Notes: generated by a model not told the origin, from the sequence alone. Shown: positions 38,583 through 49,435, counted from the first letter of the stretch. The stretch is DNA of 64,000 bases from Nematostella vectensis (GCF_932526225.1 NC_064037.1:15624601-15688600); one strand, 5' to 3'. Numbers and translations are program-made.

Positions 38583-41500
38583 TCAGCATTTGTCCCTGTT
38601 GTAGCGAGCGTGATCGGGGTTGTACGTGGCCGCTTTGATGCATTTTGCGGCAGCTAAGTCGCATTCACACAGCTGGGACCTGCACTCGCCTTGACCTCTC
38701 ACTGTGAAAGATACGAGGATTCATGGAATAAGCGGTTTCTTCGGTGATGGATACAAGCTTCCTTCTCAGTCAATTCTCCTCTTCTTCTCTTAAAACAAAC
38801 CGGAACCGAGAAAATGGCGGTTGAAGGTGGCATGGGTGTCCGATGGCGAAGCGCTCCCTACCCCTCCCTCTCAATTTGTCACGTTTGCTCATCATTGGGC
38901 TACGCTCCCTCTCCCTCAATATTTCACGTTTGCTCGCCACAGGGCTCCCACGTGTTGATTTTTTTATTTTTTATTTTTGGTTTTTCCAACTCGCAAAGAT
39001 GCCTGTTGAGGAGACTAGGGTATCATATGAACACGAGTGCTCTCCTCGAAGAGCTTTGAAAGAACTATCGCGCACAAAATGCTCTTCGAAGAACAGTACA
39101 TAGGCTTATTCAAGTCCATAAACCCGGAGAGAGAAGTGAGACAAAGTACTTCAGTGAACGAATGATCTACAAACCCCACTCGGACTTATGCCCTATGAAC
39201 AGGTTGTTCACATTCAATCCACGAGTTGCAGTCTCTGAAAGTCAATGTATCCCCCCTCCCTCAATGTGTACCCCTCCCTCATCCCTCCTCCCCCCTCCCA
39301 CGGGATGTTTATATACCAACTATCTATCTCCTCACCCCACGAGTTGCAGTCGCTAGTGTTAAGTGTATCCCCCCCCCCCCTCCCTCACCGGATTGTCTAT
39401 ATACTCACCGCACGAGTTGCAGTCGCTAGTGTAAGTGTATCCCCCCAACCCCTCTCTCACGGGATTGTCTATATACTCACCGCACGAGTTGCAGTCGCTA
39501 GTGTAAGTGTATCCCCCCAACCCCTCTCTCACGGGATTGTCTATATACTCACCGCACGAGTTGCAGTCGCTAGTGTAAGTGTATCCCCCCACCCCCTCTC
39601 TCACGGGATTGTCTATATACTCACCACACGAGTTGCAGTCGCTAGTGTAAGTGTATCCCCCCAACCCCTCTCTCACGGGATTGTCTATATACTAACCGCA
39701 CGAGTTGCAGTCGCTAGTGAAAGTGTATCCCCCCACCCCCTCTCTCACGGGATTGTCTATATACTCACCGCACGAGTTGCAGTCGCTAGTGTAAGTGTAT
39801 CCCCCCAACCCCTCTCTCACGGGATTGTCTATATACTCACCGCACGAGTTGCAGTCGCTAGTGTAAGTGTATCCCCCACCCCCTCTCTCACGGGATTGTC
39901 TATATACTCACCGCACGAGTTGCAGTCGCTAGTGTAAGTGTATCCCCCCAACCCCTCTCTCACGGGATTGTCTATATACTCACCGCACGAATTACTGTCG
40001 CTAGTGTAAGTGTATCCCCCCACCCCCTTTCTCACGGGATTGTCTATATACTCACCGCATGAATTACAGTCGCTAGAGGTGGCGTATGTTTCCCGGTAGA
40101 GCGCATCTTCGTTTGGCCCGCACACCTGTGACTCACTAATCCCTTTGTAGCAACGGCCCTTCTCCATACAGCACCTAGAAAAGACGATACATAACGGATG
40201 AAATAACCATCATCGTCGTCATCTTTATTCATCTTCATAATTTATCATGAACTTCTTCTCGTCAATAATTTGTCATCACAAAACATAAAAAAATTCACAT
40301 AGTAAACAACGACATGAAAATTGCGTTTACGTTTGCATCTTATTGATGTTTTTGGTACTTATTTAAAAATTTAACAGCGTCTTAAAAGCAAGCAAAACGA
40401 AAGCCAATAGTACCCGGACAGACGGTCACATCCTCGGGAACCTGGGGCGTCGAGGCCAGTGAGAACGAGGCGCGAGCCCGCCTGCCGCCTCGTTATGCCT
40501 CTACCGCGACGTCCTGGGTTCCTGAGACGTACATATAAAAAGAGATACTTACCTGTCAAGATCGTCCACTGGCTCGCCTTTGCCCTCGTAGCCGCAGTGG
40601 CAGCCATATTGGATGTACTTGAAGAGTGGCTTGCCAGTATGACAGAGGAGCAGCCTATTCATGTCCCTTAGTCCTCTTTTCGCATATGGTGCGTAACGTG
40701 CGTGTGGTGTCAAAGCCTGGGAATTCAAGACAGGTCAGGCCCGTACCCAGGATTTTTTTTTTTTTTTGGGGGGGGGGAAATCTGAAAAAAGTGGACCTAA
40801 CTAATTTTCCCGGGAGGGGGGGGGGTGAGTTCTTTGATTAAAATCCACCACCAAAAATGACCACTCCCGAAAAAAAAAATAGGGATTTTTTTATGTCTTT
40901 GCAGTATCTCCACGGGGCGTTTTTTGTCGGATTTGGCTACATACCTGAGTGATCTAGCTTATGCTTTATAATTTTGTCTACAAAAAGCACGTCTATTGAT
41001 AACCGAAAGTGGACCTTCGGCCGTTGTGGGAGGGGGGTGGGGGGTGCGTTCGCACCCCCTGCATCCCCCTGGGTACGGGCCTGCAGGTATTCCATATAGT
41101 GTTCGTTGGGGCTGGTGGGCTGGTGTCCATATGTTCGTCGCAGGCTCGGCACATTATGTCAGGCGATCGTGTACTATTATATGGAAACTCACCCTGCAAT
41201 CGTGTGCGACCGTGTGCAAAAATATGGAAACTACTTTGCGATCAAACGGTCAACACCGACAAATCCCCCCCCCCCCTCACCCAGCCCCCCAAGACAGTAA
41301 GACAACTGTTCTACAAAATAATCATCTACATAAATTACTAGAGGCCACATGTCACATCGGATCATACCGATCGCACCCCGGCGAAAAGAATCCATATCAA
41401 TCAATGGTTGTCGTATTTCTAAATGGTCTAAAAGAGCCTGGGGCGAGCGCGCGGGAGACCTGTGATATTCTAAAACGTAAGGGACTAGGCTCCATTTCCA

Positions 41501-41863
41501 AGATGGCTGCCAGCAAAATCGTAGTAAACACAAATTCCTGCAAGTTAACCTGAAAATTCTCGATTTACAAAGCCTTAGAGCGATAAAAAAAGAGATAATA
41601 GAGAAAAAGAGATGATTGAAGCGGACTCCCAAATATGGTAGGTAAAGCCTAATAAGGAAATGACCGAGCAAGCTCGAAAAAACGACAGTTTTTATAACAA
41701 GATTGACTGATATGCTGGCAGAATGTAACCTAAACGAAAAAATAAATATCCCACACCCCATGCGCCCCCCCCCCCCCCCCCCCCCCAACTCGAAAGCTTG
41801 TACACGTACCTCGCTCAGTGCGGCGATCACGACCAGGATACATAGTGACGTTATCGCCCTCAT
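38583..41863 (-). CDS. Secreted phospholipase A2-like protein lacking the catalytic His-Asp pair
   Basis: CDS exons on the minus strand: 41863-41810, 40716-40553, 40174-40056, 38701-38583; phases 0, 2 and 1 join to give 151 aa. Residues 1-18 are a signal peptide. A short propeptide ends in a dibasic KR at 31-32, and the mature chain (~33-151) has 14 cysteines in the group I/II-like sPLA2 pattern. The Ca-loop region reads YGCHCGYEGKG (55-65), followed by PVDDLDRCC. At the active-site helix the family CCxxHDxCY is CCMEKGRCY (74-82), so the His48 and Asp49 equivalents are Lys78 and Gly79. Gly32 of the calcium loop is Glu62. The Asp99 equivalent is kept (CECD, 124-127). Fold kept, catalysis most likely lost. 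sPLA2 proteins in cnidarians can be venom or digestive components; the role here is unknown. Confidence 0.92.
38840..38960 (+). repeat. Short two-copy repeat in PLA2-like intron 4
   Basis: GCTCCCTACCCCTCCCTCTC followed by AATTTGTCACGTTTGCTC, and a second similar copy (GCTCCCTCTCCCTCAATATT, CACGTTTGCTC). It lies in the last intron of the PLA2-like gene (38702-40055) and has no coding meaning that can be seen. Confidence 0.5.
39222..40078 (-). repeat. 72-nt minisatellite seeded on the PLA2-like exon 4 donor, about 12 units
   Basis: On the minus strand each unit contains CTAG, then CGACTGCAACTCGTGCG (the end of PLA2-like exon 4), then the donor GTGAGTATATAG and a G-rich spacer. The unit nearest the exon (to 40056) is the true donor; about 11 further donor copies fill the intron. 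Because 72 is a multiple of three, the exon frame stays open through the first three to four units if the donor is not used. A one-base change in a C-run near 39870 ends this frame. Confidence 0.95.
40736..41083 (+). mobile_element. MITE with CAGGCCCGTACCC termini
   Basis: Perfect 16-bp terminal inverted repeats (CAGGCCCGTACCCAGG and its complement), with a 5-bp direct repeat CAGGT on both sides (40731-40735 and 41084-41088). It lies in PLA2-like intron 2, about 20 bp from the acceptor of exon 3. Relatives are at 11892-12201 and 43740-44000. No transposase is encoded. The superfamily is uncertain. Confidence 0.85.
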
Positions 41864-41883
41864 GATGACGTGGTGAGCCCTAA

Positions 41884-42650
41884 CCTAGGGAAATAGAGGA
41901 TATGTGTTTAGTAAAGAAATAAAAGTATACGTGGTGAGTTGACATAGACACAGACAGACGTAGTTTTATTAGGGTACTGTATAAGCTGCAATGACTTGGC
42001 ATCTTTCGATCATCTAGTCATGTTAGAAAGCGCTATAGAAATCAATAAATTATTATTATTATTTTGTGATCAGCTCTCTTCTTATATTTACAGTGAAGAA
42101 TATACTTGACAATGTGTTTTCTGTGTTTTTTGGGGGGGTCCATGAGATTTTTGGCTCAACACAGAAAAGAGACACAAGAGTTTTCTTAGCCTATTTTCAG
42201 ATGCAAAGCTATTTTTCTCTTCTAGCTTTTTCTCTCTTCTGCTGCCTTAAAAGTTAAAAAAAAAAACATAGCTGAAATCACGATGAGGTTTGTCTTTGGC
42301 TTGGAAATAAGGTTTTGAAGTGAATCATTTCCCTAACCAGAACAAAGCTAGTATACCCTTTATGTTGAATACTCAAAATGAGTGCGCGCGACCAATTTTA
42401 TAATTAGAGCACGAGAATTTTGATAAATAAGACAAAGACAATACAAAAAAAATGAGTGTAAAGGGTAATATGATAGAACGAATACTTTTTTGCTTTTTTA
42501 TCTGTGGCAAAATTAATGTTAAGAAAAACGCCTTATTTCATTGATTTTTAAATTCTTATAAACTCAAAAAAAGTGTACGTAGTATGTACAAGTTATACTT
42601 ACTTGGGTTTACAGAGCGGTTTGGTGAGATGAAGACTGGATTGTCTGCGT
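41884..42650 (-). promoter_or_regulatory. 5' leader exon of the PLA2-like gene
   Basis: Minus-strand TATATATA at 42682-42675 is followed ~30 nt later by a leader that ends in CCCAA and a GTAAGT donor (exon edge 42603). The acceptor CCCTAG precedes exon 2 at 41884, 21 nt before the start codon. This gives a TATA-driven, spliced 5' UTR. The exact start site is inferred from the TATA distance. Confidence 0.65.
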
Positions 42651-42958
42651 GTGAAAGTTCTGAGTCAGCAACGGTATATATAGCTGTCGGTCCTTGTGGA
42701 ATTGCGCCTCAGATTACAACATTAATGTCCCAGTAAGTGTATAGGGTACTGGTGCTGATTACTACAGATAGTTGACAATGGAAATAAAGTAGCTTTATCG
42801 GATCGTGATTACACCCCCAATCTATTCCATTATCTTAAATCTTAAATTTTGGAAGTAGTCTTTTTACCGAGAGTTGGCTTACAGCCTTTTGTGAAAGATC
42901 GTCTAACAACACCCTATGGGGCCCAGAAGCTGAAAGTCTTTACCTGCCCCCCCCCCCC

Positions 42959-43119
<161 letters not shown>

Positions 43120-43739
43120 AAGGAAGTTTTATTCATAAAAAGTGCAGTAATCAGAGAGTTTCTCGAGAAAGACAAAAATTTTATTCCACTTAAAAATTAG
43201 ATTAAGAAATTTAGACTTTGAACTTTAAGTTCCAAAGGTCTTGAGATCAGATTAGTCTCTAAAACCATAGAAACCTAAGTTACAAGATAAAAGGTTTGAA
43301 TACTTTGACAAAGAGATAACAGGAGTCTTTTTACAGGATTTTTCTGATTGAAAATGCGTTACCTAGTGCTGACGATAATGAGAGATGATAATCGTGATCC
43401 ATTGTTCGCTCAACTATAACCACCTGAGGGGGGGAAGGGTGTAAAATCATCACATTTAAAAAAAAGGCATGTTCAAGAATAGAAAAGAATTGAATAGGCT
43501 GCCAAATGGTTCTAGTTCCTTCCTGAAGAAGAGGGATGGAGGGAGGCATGCGATGTAGAGTTTGATATTTTAAATATTTTATTTTTTAATCTGGCACCGT
43601 GTAAAAAATATTTGAGCGTGTTTCCAAACAAAGAATATAATTACAATAAATTATATCATATGCGAAAAGTCTGGCAACTCTTTATCGAGAGCAAAAGACT
43701 GAGTTCTTCAGCATAGACGCATCATAGCTAGAATTTAGT

Positions 43740-44000
43740 GAAGGGGAGTGAGCGAAATCCGAAAAAGTGGACCTAATTCTTCCTGGGGAGGGAGGGAGTT
43801 CTCTGATAAAAATCTGACCACCCCCGAAAGAACAAAAATGGATTTTTTTATGCCTTTGCAGTATCTCGACGGGACGTTTATTGTCAGATTTGGCTACAAA
43901 AAATAGTCTGACTTAAGGATTAATGACATACCAGAGTGATTAGCTTATGACTAGCTTGTGCTTTATAGTTTTCTACAGATAGCACGTCTATTTAGAACGC
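43740..44000 (+). mobile_element. Decayed copy of the 40736-41083 MITE family
   Basis: Shares AAAGTGGACCTAA, ATTTTTTTATGCCTTTGCAG, GTATCTCGACGGGACGTTTA and TAGCACGTCTATT, in the same order as the 40736-41083 element. The terminal repeats are lost. 43120-43740 holds no recognised gene. Confidence 0.7.
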
Positions 44001-44191
44001 GTAATAACCACAGTACCCCTCGCAGCATCAAGTAAGTTACCAGCCCTATTTTACTGTGATCCCTGTTGCAGCTGATGCAACTAACTACGAGGCAAATAAT
44101 CAACCTTTTTGTTAAATAACGTATAGCATTAGTTTGTTTGTAAGCGTGCTTGCAAAATCTGATATGAATCAGGCACGGCGACGGTGTGTAA

Positions 44192-44570
44192 TAACTGGCT
44201 CTTAGCGTAATAACAAATTGCTCTTAATGTAAAAACGGCACGTAACGTAATACCACGTGGCTCTTAATGTAATAACCGTCTCTTAGCGTAATATCAAGTG
44301 GCTCCTAATGTAATAACTGGCTCTTAGCGTAATAACAAGTCGCTCTGTAATAACTGGCTCTTAGCGTAATAACAAGTTACTCTGTAATAACTGGCCCTTA
44401 GCTTAATAACAAGTTACTCTGTAATAACTGGCCCTTAGCTTAATAACAAGTTGCTCTTAATGTAATGTTGGCTCCTAACGTTATACCATGTGGCTCCTAA
44501 TGTAATAACTGAAGCTGCAAAAGTGAGGTCCCCAAGTTCCACTTGTTATTACGCTAAGAGCCGTTATTAC
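44192..44570. repeat. Tandem CTCTTAGCGTAATAAC array with an inverted copy
   Basis: About 10 degenerate forward units of GGCTCTTAGCGTAATAACAA and relatives such as CTCTGTAATAACTGG run to ~44515. Then ACTTGTTATTACGCTAAGAG (44538-44557) appears inverted, followed by CCGTTATTACATTA. The array can thus fold on its own end. Confidence 0.85.
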
Positions 44571-45393
44571 ATTAATATCCAGTTTAGACTTAGGGCTTCA
44601 CGGCTCGAATTTCATGAAAAAGCCGTAAAATGCGACTACAAACAACTTAAAAAACGAAACAGGCTCAGGACGTACTTTCTGGCTGCTCGTAAGTGCCAAA
44701 TTAGTAGCTCCAAGAGAGCGAATGCTCTCCTGGTAGCTTGAGGATCAGGCGATTTTATTTTTTAAAAGTTGGAGATGAAAAATGAATATTAAGATAAATA
44801 TTCGCTAAATAAAATAAGTAGATTATCGCTTCCCAGTGTATACTTCAAAGGGAACGATAGAAGGGCCTGACACTCAGGCTCAGGCTACTTTGCTTTTTGT
44901 TGTTGTTATTTCCCGCCAAAAGCCGGGACGCGCGCGAGTTTGGCACCCCAGAAATCAAGTCAAAGTAAAATCCAATGAATCGCAGCATCTGGCCTAGTCC
45001 CAGGATTTTTTACCCGTTTTTTTGGGGGGGTTCCTGTGGCTAAAAGTTATGACGTCATATAAAACCATCTGCCCCTAGCCTGACTTATTAGACGGCACGT
45101 GATCGTTCGTTTCACTTCCTGCTCCATGTTCTGTTGGTGAGCGCAGACATAGCACAGGAAACCCAGTAAGAAGCCCTGGGTCTAGGCTGATTGACACCTT
45201 TCCGCGCGCTTTCTGCACGGACTTTCTAATAAATTTCTGATTCCATCTTCCAATGACTGGTCGCCTGATGACCACTCATGCTCGTGAAAATCCGCGCATA
45301 ATTCAACGCTCCAGCCGTCCAGCTGTTCGACCGAGAAAAGGAGTAAACACTTTTGAAGGAGCAGAAGCGTCTTCGACCAATTTGACCAGCGCA

Positions 45394-45928
45394 ATGAGAC
45401 TGCTTCTGTTCTTTACTGTGTTAGAGATAAGCTTGAGTTTTATACAGTCGGTGGATGGGAATGAATCTGATTGCCCTTGCGCGTCTCATCAGTGCGGTAA
45501 CTGCTACTGTTGCTTGAGCGACACAGAGGAAAAGGTATTTTTATGACATTTGAAGTGTTTTATTAGGCAATAATGCTTACATTCCCTTATAAATAAATAT
45601 ATAAATAATATTGGGAGATTAAATTGGTGATACATTAAGGGCATTTAATCTAGAAAAACTAAAATGGAAAAACGTGTGATGTGTCATTAAACTAGGAAAA
45701 AACACAACGATGCCATTTCCATATACATCTGACCGGGCCAATACTACTAAATGAATTATGTAAATACATTTATAACAGAGTTTCTATTCTGTTTCTTGTA
45801 TTATGGATATGCATATGTTTATTATTTTTTAGGCAATGGATGGGGCTGCATCACAAATTAAGAGGGCGATTTGCCCGTGTGTTTCGCAACAGTGCGGGAG
45901 TTGCTTTTGCTGTTTAAATCACAAGTAA
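45394..45928 (+). CDS. Secreted precursor with two six-cysteine modules, 78 aa
   Basis: Exons 45394-45534 and 45833-45928 (TAA), joined in phase 0. The N-terminus is a signal peptide of ~22 residues (MRLLLFFTVLEISLS start). The first exon ends with CPCASHQCGNCYCCL; the second contains, after a dibasic KR, CPCVSQQCGSCFCCL. Both follow CPC-x4-CG-x-C-x-CCL, so one precursor carries two copies of the same compact module, one per exon, with a likely proteolytic site between them. An upstream in-frame extension exists (from 45253), but the signal peptide favours 45394, and the copy at 48901 diverges three bases upstream of the ATG. No known family is recognised. A toxin, antimicrobial or signalling peptide role is only a possibility. 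Confidence 0.75.
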
Positions 45929-46109
45929 GAGAAGGTATTTACCGCACTTAAAAACTCAATTTTGATAATTATTCTTCCAAGTCTTTTCAGACAGCACTCT
46001 TATACTTCGTAATTTTGAAATGTGATTATTCAAAACTGATGACGCGTTATCAATCTCGAAATAAATATGTAATATTTGAAGTTTTGGCTTGCAAAGAGAA
46101 AATGTAGCA

Positions 46110-46145
<36 letters not shown>

Positions 46146-47338
46146 ATGGTTGAAGGCTTTCATAGAAAGTGCTCAATACTCGAAAGTAGAAAGTATATAT
46201 ATATATATAAGGGCACATATAGAAAAACAAAAAAAAGGAAAAAAAGTGTGTAAACGGTGTTTTACTTAATTGAAATTTCAAATAAAAACCCATTGTTTAA
46301 TATCCAGAGAAGAAAGGTGTGAAACAAATGGTGAATGTAGAAATTTCCCGTTTTGATTCAGATTTACTGTTTTCTGCAAACTGGCAAAAGACGCCACATG
46401 GTCCATCTACATCTGACCGGGCCAATACTACGAAATAAATACTATATTACCTTTTATAACAAAGATATCAAAGCTAAACCTGAAAAACTCAAGGTAATAG
46501 GTATCATATGAAACAAGGGTAGTATTTGACTTCAATTTGAAATGACCCACTTTTTGGCGGCAGTGGGGGAGAGGGGGGGGCACGCGACCCCTCTTCCCCC
46601 TAGTCTGTAAAACTTCTGAGTCACGCAATACTTCCGAATCTTTGCAACACTTCTGATTCTTTGCATGCTTTTATTTTTTCCGCTTGGGTTTCTGGTTATT
46701 CCGTTTTTAGGGAAACCAAATGATCGAAAATATTTTGCTCAATACGGTGGGAATTTTTGGTATTGACAACAAAACATATAGCTATCAAAAGCTACTAAGA
46801 GGTTTTACTTCGGATATGATGTCGGCCGGGATAAGGGTGGGAGGGCGCGGTGGACAGTTTCCCTTGGTAGAAACCTCTCGACAACACTTAGTCGATTTTC
46901 CCCTGTTTTTCAGTGATCGCTTCAGATGCGAAACTGGACAAGAGATAACAACGAGAACACTAAGTAGATAAGATGCGTTAAGTTTCAGTTTAATTCCTTC
47001 TTGGTACGGCTAATGTGTTTGCTATCTAAAAGAGCATAGATATAAAAAGTCTCTGGGTGTGCAACCAGAAGAAGAATGTTGGACAAACAAAGCTAGTTTG
47101 AACGGACAGTGGATAACGCATTAGCGAAAGGACAGTGTAGTCTCGTCTTTAACATCATTCATGTCATTTTCCTATGGTTTATTTTGTTATTGTTTTAAAA
47201 GCTCGCAGTTGTAAACTTGAAAAATACATTTTGTATCTTTTTCCTTTTTATTTGTTGTGAAAAATGTTGTGAAAATCAGGGCGAAGAAGACGCACGAGGA
47301 GAAGGAAGCGAGCGGGAAGGCAGGAAGGGGAGTTTTTC
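45929..47338. other. Spacer with AT repeats and fragments of neighbouring duplications
   Basis: (AT)n tracts lie at ~46111-46140 and 46191-46209. Segment 46143-46192 (GATGGTTGAAGGCTTTCATA onward) is an inverted match to 49215-49264. Segment 46408-46432 (CATCTGACCGGGCCAATACTA) repeats part of the cysteine-rich gene's intron. No other gene is recognised. Confidence 0.6.
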
Positions 47339-47632
47339 GCACAGGTATCCCAAGCTCACAGTTTGTGATCTGACTCTTAGTTTGTAGTAAACACATGGAG
47401 TTAAAATGAGCTGTTCATTCTACTATAAAATAAAATAAAATATAAAAAAACCTAAATAATATTTGCATTGTTGTGTCTTCAATGTAGTCTCGATGAAATT
47501 CTAAGCTATTTTAGCGAGTAGTGTGCGAGCTACGCTGTGGAGTTTCCAATATGTATGTATTTCATAGTATACTACTTTAAACTAAGAGTCAGATCTAATC
47601 AGATTACATACTGTGAGCTTGGGATACCTGTG
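47339..47632. mobile_element. MITE-like element, ~294 bp
   Basis: CACAGGTATCCCAAGCTCAC at the left and GTGAGCTTGGGATACCTGTG at the right are perfect inverted repeats. The inverted match continues into CTGACTCTTAG. Imperfect GTTTTTC/GTTTTCC flanks may be an eroded target duplication. A piece of it (the CTGACTCTTAGTTTGTAGTA segment) recurs at 48400-48489. Confidence 0.8.
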
Positions 47633-48089
47633 GTTTTCCATGTGATTTCAAACGCTCTCCGCCTTGAACGGCTGCGCGGTAGAATGTTCACTCGAAGGTT
47701 GTAGCCAATGAATGTCTGCCATAACGAACGTTTTTTCGTGTTATTTTATAAAAAAAAATTTTGTTGGAGTGATAAACTCGTGAATCAAAGTGTGATAGTC
47801 AAATTGTAACAGTCAGGAAAACACAAAAGGGAACAATGGAATAAAAGAGCGTAATAAAGTGTAATTCACGGGTTACTGAAAAGCACTCTTTAAAACTTGC
47901 AGGTAGGGAAAGGTCATTATTTATCGGGGGGAGGGCTTCTAAGTTGAATTTTTTCCAGTTAAAAAATTTCGACCCTTCCCTTCATTTAAAGCCCAAAAAT
48001 TGTGACCCTCCCCGAAAAAGGCGACGAAACATTAAGGACCTCCCCCCAGAACAAAAAGACGCTAAATCCATAACTTTATTCATGGTGTT

Positions 48090-48388
48090 GGTTTGAGAAA
48101 AATACAAACTACATAGGTTTCCCTACAGGTCTGTTTCGTGGTTGCCCACTCATCAGGGGATTTAATGAGAATATTCCTACCATCGTATATATACTATTAA
48201 CATTGAAATTTACATAATAATAGACTGATAGTTTTAGCTAAGGCGGTAAGAGGAACAATAGCGAGTTACATAAATATGCAGGGCGGAACGTGTGAAAAAT
48301 TGATAGCGCGAAAATTTAACGGTGACGGGATTAACAGTTCTAATTGTTTCGTAGCAGGGCTTTGTTTCTGTGGCTGCACGAGGACACG
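48090..48388 (+). repeat. Inverted copy of the 5' flank of the cysteine-rich exon copy
   Basis: About 300 bp, nearly identical and inverted relative to 48904-49203 (both include GGTTTCCCTACAGGTCTGTT, ATGCAGGGCGGAACGTGTG and TTGTTTCTGTGGC). It ends before the coding exon, at GAGGACACGA. The two arms form a large palindrome with a ~515-bp spacer. Confidence 0.9.
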
Positions 48389-48539
48389 AGTTCATTGATC
48401 TGACTCTTAGTTTGTAGTAAACACATGGAGTTAAAATGAGCTGTTCATTCTACTATAAAATAAAATAAAATATAAAAAAACCTAAATATGTATTTACATA
48501 ATAAATATGTATTTACATAATAAATATGTATTTACATAA

Positions 48540-48901
48540 TTCATTTAGTAGTATTGGCCCGGTCAGATGTACATGGAAATGGCATCGTTGTGTTTTTTCC
48601 TAGTTTAATGACACATCACACGTTTTTCCATTTTAGTTTTTCTAGATTAAATGCCCTTAATGTATCACCGATTTAATCTCCCAATATTATTTATATATTT
48701 ATTTATAAAGGAATGTAAGCATTATTGCCTAATAAAACACTTCAAATGTCATAAAAATACCTTTTCCTCTGTGTCGCTCAAGCAACAGTAGCAGTTACCG
48801 CACTGATGAGACGCGCAAGGGCAATCAGATTCATTCCCATCCACCGACTGTATAAAACTCAAGCTTATCTCTAACACAGTAAAGAACAGAAGCAGTCTCA
48901 T
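48540..48901 (-). pseudogene. Inverted partial duplicate of the cysteine-rich precursor (exon 1 only)
   Basis: Coding exon 48901-48761 (minus) is the same length and apparently identical to 45394-45534. It keeps the signal peptide, the first CPC...CCL module and the donor. Its intron matches the first ~230 nt of the original intron with very few differences and then ends in ATGTAAATACATATTTATT repeats and a MITE fragment. No second exon was found, so this is either a broken copy or a one-module gene ending in sequence not recognised here. Near-identity implies a recent event. Confidence 0.85.
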
Positions 48902-48903
48902 TG

Positions 48904-49203
48904 CGTGTCCTCGTGCCGCCACAGAAACAAAGCCCTGCTACGAAACAATTAGAACTGTTAATCCCGTCACCGTTAAATTTTCGCGCTATCAATTTTTCAC
49001 ACGTTCCGCCCTGCATATTTATGTAACTCGCTATTGTTCCTCTTACCGCCTTAGCTAAAACTATCAGTCTATTATTATGTAAATTTCAATGTTAATAGTA
49101 TATATACGATGGTAGGAATATTCTCATTAAATCCCCTGATGAGTGGGCAACCACGAAACAGACCTGTAGGGAAACCTATGTAGTTTGTATTTTTCTCAAA
49201 CCA
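48904..49203 (-). repeat. Arm of the large inverted repeat, 5' flank of exon copy
   Basis: Partner of 48090-48388. It sits directly upstream (minus strand) of the start codon at 48901, whereas the original gene at 45394 has unrelated sequence upstream. The duplicate may therefore have gained a different promoter. Confidence 0.85.
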
Positions 49204-49435
49204 ACACTATACACCGCTCTACTTTCGAGTATTGAGCACTTTCTATGAAAGCCTTCAACCATCATTTTAACTTTATTCATGTATATTTTCGGTCGCGTTA
49301 ACGCTATTTCACAAAATGGAGTAAAAAAAGTATTCAGGTACAGTATATTACCTTCGAGCAGGAAATATTGAGAAAACGGGAAATGCTTAATTAAGGGAGA
49401 ACCCAACGCGCGCCGATGATGATGCCGTTCGTGTT

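Noticed and set aside
39245-39937. 230-codon + strand open frame with 24-residue repeats
   Set aside because: It is the antisense reading of the 72-nt minisatellite, whose period is a multiple of three; no start, splice or family evidence.
41231-41863. 210-codon minus-strand frame starting at the PLA2-like ATG
   Set aside because: Only the first 18 codons are real; the rest reads into intron 2 past a consensus GTACGT donor, through poly-C. The spliced exons explain the protein fully.
45253-45393. In-frame N-terminal extension of the cysteine-rich precursor
   Set aside because: It would bury the signal peptide, and the duplicated copy shares sequence only from just before the ATG at 45394.
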